Assembly (NCBI GenBank): GCA_016763735.1
Contig: JAESTE010000106.1
Span: 1-11,667, forward strand
DNA: 11,667 bases
Origin: Nitrospinaceae bacterium
Lineage (GTDB): Bacteria > Nitrospinota > Nitrospinia > Nitrospinales > VA-1
Reading direction: 5' to 3'
Shown in pieces: positions 5,787-11,667 of this stretch. A model generated the notes under the pieces. The model did not search any database and was not told the origin of the DNA. It worked only from the letters and a program-made list of their open reading frames with translations. Both the position numbers and the translations under genes were made by a program. How positions within the stretch are numbered: position 1 is the stretch's first letter; each line of letters starts with the position of its first letter.

Positions 5787-8081
5787 TCAGGAAGTTATTA
5801 GTTCCATGATAAAGGGTTCAATAATATCCCCTTGTTTTATATCCTGAAATTTTTCTATCGAGATCCCGCACTCGTAACCTGCTGCTACTTCTTTTACATC
5901 GTCCTTGAATCGCCGGATGGATGCTATCTTGCCCTGATAGACTACTACGCTATCGCGAATCAATCGTGCTTCCAGATTGCGCTCGGCTTTTCCGGATAGC
6001 ACATGACAACCTGCGATGGTGCCCACTTTCGGGATGGTAAATACTTCTCGAACTTCGGCGCGACCGATGATTTTTTCTTTGAATTTGGGTGCCAGCATTC
6101 CTTCCAGCGCCGCTTTCATATCATTGATAGCATCGTAAATGATGCTGTACATGCGAATATCTACTTGTTCTCTCAGAGCAAGTTTGGTTGCTTGATCGGT
6201 AGGGCGGACATTGAATCCGATGATGATGGCGTTCGATGCGGTTGCCAGCAACACATCCGATTCGGTGATGCCGCCGACGGCATCGTGAATGCATTTTATC
6301 CTTACTTCATCGCCACCCAGTTTGCCGAAAGCTTCCTGAACCGCATGGATGGAGCCTTGCACGTCTGCTTTAATGATCAAGTCGAGTTCTTTTATCTGTC
6401 CTTCGACGATTTGTTGATGCAAATCATCCATGGTGATTCGGGTAGACTTGGCTAATTGAATTTCCCTTTGTTGCTGTAACCTCAGGTTGCTCAGTTGACG
6501 TGCACGTCTTTCATCTTGAACGACCATGAAATGGTCACCTGGTTGCGGGACATCAGGCAGACCTACAATTTCAACCGGTGTTGAAGGAATGGCCTTTTTA
6601 ATTTTTTTCCCGTTATCTCCAATCAAAGCGCGGACTTTTCCAAAATGGCAACCGACTATAAAAGGTTGGCCGATTTGCAGAGTGCCGCTTTCAACGATCA
6701 GTGTTGCAACAGGGCCACGTCCTTTGTCCAATTTGGACTCAATGATGACTCCTTTTGCTCTTAATTTTGGATTCGCCTTCAACTCCATAATTTCAGCTTG
6801 CAGGATAAGGTTTTCCAACAGGTTATCAACTCCTTCCCCCGTTAAAGCAGAAACCTCTATGTAAATTGTTTGTCCGCCCCAGTCCTCGGGTAAGAGGCCT
6901 TGGTCAGCCAATTGTTTTTTCACTTCATCGGGTTTGGCGTCGGGCTTGTCAATTTTATTGATGGCGACCAGAATAGGAACACCTGCGGCCTCCGCATGAT
7001 GAATGGCTTCTTTTGTTTGAGGTTTAATACCGTCATCTGCAGCAACGACCAGCACAACAATATCTGTCACCTGTGCTCCACGGGCGCGCATTGCTGTAAA
7101 GGCTTCTTGCCCTGGTGTATCCAGAAATGTGATGGCAGAGCCCTTGACATGTGCCTGGTATGCGCCGATATGCTGGGTGATTCCCCCTGCCTCAGATTTA
7201 GTTACTTCGGTTTTGCGTATGGCATCTAGCAATGAAGTTTTACCATGGTCAACATGTCCCATAATAGTAACGATGGGTGACCGTGTTATGTGGTCTTTTG
7301 GGTCGTCGTCTTCTTCTTCGGCAAAGTCGAGATCAGACTTCACAACCAGAAGTTCCACTTCGAATCCCATTTTATCTGCCACTTTACTTGCGAGATCAAA
7401 GTTTAGAGTCTGGTTGATATTTGCTAGAACACCAAAAACCATTAATTCTTTTATAATTTCATTGGGGGTGGATTTTAAGGTTTCCGCCAAGTCCCGGATC
7501 GGGATATTTTCGGTAATCTTTACCACTTCAAATGTTTGTTCTTCTTCGACAGGTGCAGGTGCCGGGACAGGTGCGGTCTCTTTTACAACTGCAGGTTTTT
7601 CAATTTTTGGTTCGGGAGCTTTGGGTTTTTCTTTTGCAGGGGTTTTAGCTTTCTTTTCTTGCTCTGGCGGTTTCTCTTCCTGCTTGATAATTTTCAGACC
7701 GAGCTTCTTTGCAGGCTTCGCTTCAGTGGTTTTTTTGTTTTCTTCGTTTTTTGTTTTGGCTGTTATAGGTTTAGCTTGTTCTTCTTTTACTACAGTCTTT
7801 CTAATTATGCCGGATTTGGCCTGGGTTTTTGCTGTGGTGATTTTTACTTTTGAGGGCGCTTTTATTTTAATTTTAGTTTTCGCTTTAATTTTTACAGCCT
7901 TGGGTGCGACTTTTTCGGGAGCTGTAGGCGAAAAAAGGTCGCGGATATCTTGGGCAACCTCTTCATCAACGGAACTCATATGATTTTTTACTGCAATCTC
8001 TTTCTTTTGCAAGGCCTCAATGATCTGATCATTTTGTAAGCCGAGTTCCAGAGCCAGTTTGTTTACGCGAATCTTAGCCAA
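5787..8081 (-). CDS. infB: Translation initiation factor IF-2
   Basis: GTPase that brings fMet-tRNA to the 30S subunit and promotes 50S joining. It has 764 residues. An N-terminal IF2_N helix domain (MAKIRVNKLALELG..., ~1-50) is followed by a Lys/Ala/Pro/Glu-rich disordered linker (~55-180) and a second IF2_N-like domain (~183-240). The G domain starts at ~268: G1 GHVDHGKT (275-282), the G2 Thr in GGITQHIGAYQ (Thr302), G3 DTPGQ (321-325), G4 NKID (375-378) and G5 SAL (411-413). Domains II, III (KELDLIIKADVQGS, 564-577) and the C-terminal fMet-tRNA-binding domain IV (~665-764) complete it. The start is TTG at 8079-8081, chosen because MAKIRV is the canonical beginning and AGGAGG lies four bases upstream. 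The 119-nt gap to nusA lacks ylxR/ylxQ and holds only a small 5-bp palindrome (8123-8135). Confidence 0.98.
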   Translation of the reverse strand: MAKIRVNKLALELGLQNDQIIEALQKKEIAVKNHMSSVDEEVAQDIRDLFSPTAPEKVAPKAVKIKAKTKIKIKAPSKVKITTAKTQAKSGIIRKTVVKEEQAKPITAKTKNEENKKTTEAKPAKKLGLKIIKQEEKPPEQEKKAKTPAKEKPKAPEPKIEKPAVVKETAPVPAPAPVEEEQTFEVVKITENIPIRDLAETLKSTPNEIIKELMVFGVLANINQTLNFDLASKVADKMGFEVELLVVKSDLDFAEEEDDDPKDHITRSPIVTIMGHVDHGKTSLLDAIRKTEVTKSEAGGITQHIGAYQAHVKGSAITFLDTPGQEAFTAMRARGAQVTDIVVLVVAADDGIKPQTKEAIHHAEAAGVPILVAINKIDKPDAKPDEVKKQLADQGLLPEDWGGQTIYIEVSALTGEGVDNLLENLILQAEIMELKANPKLRAKGVIIESKLDKGRGPVATLIVESGTLQIGQPFIVGCHFGKVRALIGDNGKKIKKAIPSTPVEIVGLPDVPQPGDHFMVVQDERRARQLSNLRLQQQREIQLAKSTRITMDDLHQQIVEGQIKELDLIIKADVQGSIHAVQEAFGKLGGDEVRIKCIHDAVGGITESDVLLATASNAIIIGFNVRPTDQATKLALREQVDIRMYSIIYDAINDMKAALEGMLAPKFKEKIIGRAEVREVFTIPKVGTIAGCHVLSGKAERNLEARLIRDSVVVYQGKIASIRRFKDDVKEVAAGYECGISIEKFQDIKQGDIIEPFIMELITS

Positions 8082-8085
8082 GTTT

Positions 8086-8091
8086 CCTCCT
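8086..8091 (-). promoter_or_regulatory. infB ribosome-binding site for a TTG start
   Basis: A full AGGAGG stands four bases before the TTG codon at 8079-8081. This decides the infB start despite the rare initiation codon: the frame then begins MAKIRV, the usual IF-2 N-terminus, and I see no in-frame ATG that would fit. Confidence 0.85.
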
Positions 8092-8200
8092 GTGTTCTTG
8101 CAAGCCCGCCATTCTACTTTGACTCAAGAGTTGAGCCTTTGTTGTAAACCCTGGCATGGGATTCTGATATTTGATTTGCAAAAAAATTCTTAAATAAGTT

Positions 8201-9832
8201 TTATACATTTCCCGCATTTCCCAGTTGTTGCTTTACTTTTCCAAGGATATCTTTTCCTGAATCTTCATCTATACCATCAATGGCAATCAGTTCATCTAGC
8301 GACGTAACAGAAAGCTCTGCTACGGTTTCAAAGGCATTGGTTTCCAGAATATCTAATAATTCCTGCGATACGCCAGATAAACTCTGGATGAGGATCTCCT
8401 CATCATCGTCTCCCGGTTCATCTATCTCGCTGCTAGAAGCACTTTCTTCCGGCTCATCGATTACTTTCTGCTCTTCTTTTGCGGTGTCATTGGCTTCTTT
8501 GGCTTCATTGGCTGCTTTGGCTTCTTTGGCCTCTGCTTCCAGAATTTCTGCTGCAACTCGTTCTTTAATATTTTCTGCCAGTTCCACCAAAGCCTCTGCT
8601 TTTTTAGGGCCGATTCCTACCAGTTCCACCATTCCTTTTGCGCCTCTGCACAAAGCTTCTTCGTATGTGACGAGATTATCATTAAATAAAATCGTCATCA
8701 CTTTCGCACCCAGACCCTTGGCATTTTTTATCTCGTCAAGAAAATCAATATCGGATGTTACCTTGGACGGCATGAAGGCGGAAGGGTGCTCTCCCATCTC
8801 CAAAGCTTCAGCAGCTCCTTTAATGTCTACTTTCCATTTGACGAGTTTTGCTGCCAGCCGAACATTCTGACCTTTTTTACCGATCGCGAGCGACATTTGG
8901 TCTTCAGCGACAATGATGGTCATTTGTTTTTCATCCCGGTTAAGGATGATCCTTGAAACTTTAGCCGGGCTCAGCGCGTTTTTTATATAGGTTTCAGCGT
9001 CTTCAGAGAATTCAACGATATCGATTTTCTCGCCTCGCAGTTCCTGAACGATAGACTGGACACGCATTCCCCTCATGCCAACACAGGCACCAACGGCATC
9101 AATGTCACGATCATTGGTACGTACAGCGATTTTGGTTCGACCGTTGGGCTCGCGCACCACTCCCATAATTTCCACCATGCCCTCGCTGATCTCCGGGACT
9201 TCCATTTCGAATAATCTTTTGACTAAACCAATATGGGTTCGGGATAGGATGACCAATGCGTGTTTCGGGGTTCTACGAACATCAAGGACATAAGCGCGAA
9301 TGCGCTCTCCGCGATTAAAACTTTCCCGGAAAACTTGTTCCCGGCGCGGTAAAATTCCTTCTGCATTTCCAAGGTCAACTACCAAGTCGCCATGTTCCAT
9401 GCGGTGCACTATGCCATTGATGATCTCACCCTTTTTATCCTTGTACTCGTTGTAAATCAGTTCGATTTCTGCTTCGCGGACTTTTTGGACAATCACTTGT
9501 TTGGCAAGCTGCGCAGCGATGCGGCCGTAGTTTTCCATGAGCTGCTGCACCAGAACCTGATCCCCTATTTGAACATCTTCGGAAAAGGCAGTAGCTTCTT
9601 TGAGACTTATTTCTTCGTCTGGGTTCTCAACTTTTTTAACTACTGTTTTTTCAAGATAAATTTCCACTTCCCCAGTGGTCTCGTTGAACTCACTTTGAAG
9701 TTCAGTGGCTGCGGGATAACGCTTTCGAGCGGCGACTTCAACCGCTGCTTTCAAGGCATCGATCAATACATCTTTGTCGATGCCTTTATCCCGGCTCAGT
9801 TGTTCCAAAATGCTGATAGTTTCCAGACCCAT
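8201..9832 (-). CDS. nusA: Transcription termination/antitermination factor NusA
   Basis: RNA polymerase-binding factor that modulates pausing, intrinsic termination and antitermination. It has 543 residues, longer than E. coli NusA (495). Order: N-terminal polymerase-binding domain (~1-130), S1 domain (~135-200, GIVHRMEHGDLVVDLG), KH1 (~232-298, with VGMRGMRVQSI at 251-261) and KH2 (~300-370, IGKKGQNVRLAAKL at 317-330). A first helix-hairpin-helix-like repeat (MVELVGIGPKKAEALVELAE, 401-420) follows. Next come an Ala/Glu/Lys-rich then acidic linker (~428-482) and a second helix-hairpin-helix repeat (~485-540) similar to the acidic repeats of gammaproteobacterial NusA. The ATG at 9832 is preceded by AGGAAAG, which overlaps the rimP stop codon (9-nt gap), implying tight coupling to rimP. 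Confidence 0.98.
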   Translation of the reverse strand: MGLETISILEQLSRDKGIDKDVLIDALKAAVEVAARKRYPAATELQSEFNETTGEVEIYLEKTVVKKVENPDEEISLKEATAFSEDVQIGDQVLVQQLMENYGRIAAQLAKQVIVQKVREAEIELIYNEYKDKKGEIINGIVHRMEHGDLVVDLGNAEGILPRREQVFRESFNRGERIRAYVLDVRRTPKHALVILSRTHIGLVKRLFEMEVPEISEGMVEIMGVVREPNGRTKIAVRTNDRDIDAVGACVGMRGMRVQSIVQELRGEKIDIVEFSEDAETYIKNALSPAKVSRIILNRDEKQMTIIVAEDQMSLAIGKKGQNVRLAAKLVKWKVDIKGAAEALEMGEHPSAFMPSKVTSDIDFLDEIKNAKGLGAKVMTILFNDNLVTYEEALCRGAKGMVELVGIGPKKAEALVELAENIKERVAAEILEAEAKEAKAANEAKEANDTAKEEQKVIDEPEESASSSEIDEPGDDDEEILIQSLSGVSQELLDILETNAFETVAELSVTSLDELIAIDGIDEDSGKDILGKVKQQLGNAGNV

Positions 9833-9841
9833 TTTTCTTTC

Positions 9842-10303
9842 CTAAATTTCTATGACTAAATTTGCTTTGGCAACTAGACTCAAAGGAATCGTATAGCGTT
9901 GCCCATCCACCTCAAGGTGGATCGATTGATCTATAAGACCTGTTAAGATGCCAGTAAATTTTTTTCTGCCATCCATAGGGGCATGACATTGAACGAATAT
10001 TTTCTTTCCTGAATACTTGAGAAAGTCTTTTTCCTTTTTCAGCACCCGGTTTAATCCGGGAGAAGAAACTTCCAAGGTGTAAATAGGCTCAATGACTTCT
10101 TCAACTTCGATCAGGTCTCCGGCAAGACGGCTGGTTTTTTGGCAGTCTGCAAGTGTTACCCCACCTTCCCTGTCGATATAAATCCGCAGGAACCAGTTTT
10201 TGCCTTCTTTTTTGAATTCGACATCAACCAGTTCGAGTCCATTCGCCAGAAGACCAGGCTCAATCAACTCTGTTACCGATTGAGTGACCGGGGCTTTTCC
10301 CAT
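9842..10303 (-). CDS. rimP: Ribosome maturation factor RimP
   Basis: Cytoplasmic 30S assembly factor that helps S12 and neighbouring proteins bind 16S rRNA. The 153 residues match the family. The N-terminal alpha/beta domain contains LELVDVEFKKEGKNWFLRIY (23-42) and IDREGGVTLADCQKTSR (43-59). The hallmark LEVSSPGLNRVLKKEKDF (77-94) follows, then a C-terminal SH3-like domain (FTGILTGLIDQSIHLEVDG, 116-134). The ATG at 10303 has GAGGT about five bases upstream. It is the first intact gene of the operon: an intrinsic terminator separates it from proS, so transcription should start in 10304-10408. No tRNA gene (such as metY in E. coli) precedes it. Confidence 0.97.
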   Translation of the reverse strand: MGKAPVTQSVTELIEPGLLANGLELVDVEFKKEGKNWFLRIYIDREGGVTLADCQKTSRLAGDLIEVEEVIEPIYTLEVSSPGLNRVLKKEKDFLKYSGKKIFVQCHAPMDGRKKFTGILTGLIDQSIHLEVDGQRYTIPLSLVAKANLVIEI

Positions 10304-10329
10304 TTAGACCTCAATGTGTAAGAGAGAAT

Positions 10330-10351
10330 TTCCAGAAACTGTTATCTGGAA
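10330..10351. promoter_or_regulatory. Palindrome in the rimP leader/promoter region
   Basis: TTCCAGA (10330-10336) and TCTGGAA (10345-10351) form a perfect 7-bp inverted repeat with an 8-base centre, 27 bases upstream of rimP. It lies in the 105-nt stretch that must hold the operon promoter if the upstream terminator works. It could be an operator or an RNA hairpin. A weak TTGTGG-17-TAACAG promoter-like pair overlaps it on the minus strand, with only three of six matches in each box, so I do not call a promoter. Confidence 0.3.
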
Positions 10352-10408
10352 TCAGTAAAACCCACAAGGAAGAGGAAGCAAAAACTGACCAATTTCCACG
10401 GGAAAAGC

Positions 10409-10438
10409 AAAAAAAAATGCGGGCTCAAAGCCCGCATT
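10409..10438 (-). terminator. Intrinsic terminator downstream of proS
   Basis: On the minus strand a perfect 10-bp stem (AATGCGGGCT with AGCCCGCATT, 10416-10425 and 10429-10438, 3-base loop) is followed by nine T. It lies about 90 nt after the proS stop codon and about 105 nt before rimP, so it separates proS from the rimP operon. A nearby AGCCCG (10443-10448) offers a competing weaker pairing. Confidence 0.92.
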
Positions 10439-10526
10439 GCAGAGCCCGTATTCAGTTAAGCGAATTGTACAAGAATTGCATGTCCGATTTCAAGGGAAAT
10501 CTGGGGGCAGGGGGTCAGCCAGCAAT

Positions 10527-11584
10527 TTATAAGTCCTTTAAAATATTGGGGATATCATTGACGATCTGTGGATAGGGGTGCAGTTGAGATTCCTGCGTTT
10601 TGCGAATCTTTATTTCCACTTTTCCTTCTTCGAGGTTTTTAGGGCCTACGATTATTTGCAAAGGAATCCCTATTAAATCAGCATCTTTCAGTTTGCCTCC
10701 CAATCGATCCTGACGATCGTCGAGAATCACTTCGACTCCCATTTCCTTGAGTTGGGTATAAATGGACTCGCAGGTATTTTTCAAATCGTCATTTTTGAAA
10801 TTTACCGGGATAATGATGACCTCGAAAGGAGCCAGACTGCGAGGCCAGATAATTCCTTTATCATCATGATTTTGTTCGATGGATGCGGCTGCTGTTCTGC
10901 CGACACCGATTCCGTAACACCCCATTACCATTGGAATTTCTTTGCCGTTGCTGTCCAGATATACGGCTTTCATCGCTTCAGAATATTTTGTGCCAAGAAT
11001 AAAAATATGGCCGACTTCTATTCCGCGTTTCACCTGATATTTCCCGTCATCGCATCTGGGGCAGGGGTCGCCAGCAAGAACGCGCCGTAAATCACCAAAT
11101 TTATTTATTTTAAGATCGCGTTCGACTTGAACTCCCGTGAAATGAGTGTCAGCTTTGTTGGCACCTGTGACAAAGTTTTGCAAAGCTGTAATTCCTTGAT
11201 CAGCATAGACCGGGATATCCAACCCAACCGGACCGATATATCCACAAGGCAACCCTAGTTGCTGATCGATTGTTTTTGCAGCTGCCGGCAGCAACCATTC
11301 GCAGCCAATCAGGTTTTTCATTTTTATGGGATTGATTTCATGGTCACCACGAACCAGTCCGGCAACCAGTCCATTTCGTTTTCCAATAAAATGGTTTTGA
11401 CAATTTGTTCGCGTGGCAACTTGAGAAACTCTGCAACTTCTTCGACTGATTTTTTGCCAGGGGTATGAATTTCTTTGCGGTCTTCTGAGCTGTTTGTCGA
11501 TGTCGATGCAGACTCTGGGCGAGACTCCGCAAGTTCCATATTAGACGCATAGTCACATTTTTCGCAGAAGGCTATTTCATCTTC
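10527..11584 (-). pseudogene. proS: Prolyl-tRNA synthetase, C-terminal part, frameshifted and 5'-disrupted
   Basis: Class II synthetase that charges tRNA-Pro. Two adjoining frames encode the ProRS C-terminal ~350 residues; bacterial-type enzymes have about 570. The upstream frame (11584-11324) reads EDEIAFCEKCDYASNMELAE, then the start of the INS editing domain (KEIHTPGKKSVEEVAEFL), then shifts after KTILLENE. The other frame continues as NGLVAGLVRGDHEINPIKMK, then MKNLIGCEWLLPA (from 11321), RGIEVGHIFILGTKYSE, motif 3 (MGCYGIGVGRTAAASIEQN) and the anticodon-binding domain (PFEVIIIPVNF ... DDRQDRLGGKLKDADLIGIP). One missing A in the coding strand, near 11374-11376, explains the shift. At the 5' side a TGA (11585-11587) interrupts, and the expected upstream SHEFM...ADSGED sequence and motifs 1 and 2 are absent. 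This is either a real pseudogene or a sequencing/assembly artefact; an essential gene should be intact somewhere in the genome. Confidence 0.85.
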
Positions 11585-11667
11585 TCAATCCGCAATGGAT
11601 CTTCAGCCGAATGATTTATTGTCGTTTAAACCACTTGCTGGGGTGCCTCATGATTTGCGTGGGGAAA
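11585..11667. other. Unidentified sequence replacing the proS 5' half
   Basis: These last 83 bases show no ProRS similarity in any frame, although the catalytic core should continue here. On the plus strand an ATG at 11595 opens a frame to the window edge (MDLQPNDLLSFKPLAGVPHD...), without a good SD. On the minus strand another frame enters from the edge and ends FPTQIMRHPSKWFKRQ at a TAA (11618-11620), about 30 bases before the breakpoint. Either could be the end of an inserted mobile element or of another gene. I do not recognise a family with confidence. Confidence 0.35.

Noticed and set aside
7129..7983. A 284-codon open frame on the plus strand
   Set aside because: It lies antisense to the Lys/Ala-rich linker and G domain of infB. 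The Ser/Phe-rich low-complexity composition is a mirror of that linker. There is no family similarity and no independent start signal.
8123..8135. CTCAA-GAG-TTGAG palindrome in the nusA-infB gap as a terminator
   Set aside because: The stem is only 5 bp and no T-run follows on either strand; a terminator here would also cut the operon.
8280..8870. A 196-codon plus-strand frame rich in Ser and Ala
   Set aside because: Shadow of the acidic and Ala-rich nusA C-terminus on the opposite strand.
11585..11667. Group II intron 3' end as the cause of the proS interruption
   Set aside because: The domain V sequence expected just before a 3' splice site is not present in the 83 bases available.

Overview
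This window is a conserved bacterial translation and RNA-metabolism operon on the minus strand, with disturbed DNA at both ends. Read in the direction of transcription (right to left), the order is proS (broken), rimP, nusA, infB, ylxP/DUF503, rbfA, truB, rpsO, pnp. The core matches the widespread nusA-infB / rpsO-pnp superoperon. The ylxR and ylxQ genes that Bacillus carries between nusA and infB are absent, as is ribF/ribC between truB and rpsO. DUF503 between infB and rbfA, moderate GC, Shine-Dalgarno (SD) dependent starts and a bacterial-type ProRS with an INS domain fit many Gram-negative phyla, for example Deltaproteobacteria-like or Nitrospinota lineages. I cannot assign the organism from this sequence.

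Region by region: 1-802 is the right-hand part of an IS30-family insertion sequence on the plus strand, with a DDE transposase running in from beyond the left edge. The IS ends inside a minus-strand gene of unknown function (767-1327). That gene has lost its 3' end to the IS and also has an in-frame TAA near its start. From 1331 to 1583 there is no gene. This stretch holds a GC-rich palindromic interspersed repeat (1396-1506) and the intrinsic terminator of pnp (1530-1567). From 1584 to 10303 the eight operon genes are tightly packed, with small gaps or overlaps. The larger gaps lie between rpsO and truB (129 nt, structured leader) and between nusA and infB (119 nt). An intrinsic terminator at 10409-10438 closes the proS transcript, so rimP-nusA-infB probably starts from its own promoter in 10304-10408. 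The last 1.1 kb is the C-terminal ~60% of proS, with a single-base frameshift near 11374 and an abrupt loss of ProRS similarity at about 11585.

Together the genes cover ribosome assembly (RimP, RbfA, S15), transcription elongation control (NusA), translation initiation (IF2), tRNA modification (TruB) and RNA turnover (PNPase). I see no clearly novel multi-gene system. The most interesting signal is the rpsO leader. A 16-bp stem there has a downstream arm that is also perfectly complementary over 8 bases to the rpsO ribosome-binding site, and the same 10-base ribosome-binding sequence recurs at identical spacing before pnp. This suggests a switch that could co-regulate S15 and PNPase. The second interest is the decay of an apparently essential proS, which could reflect a real insertion plus frameshift or an assembly problem.
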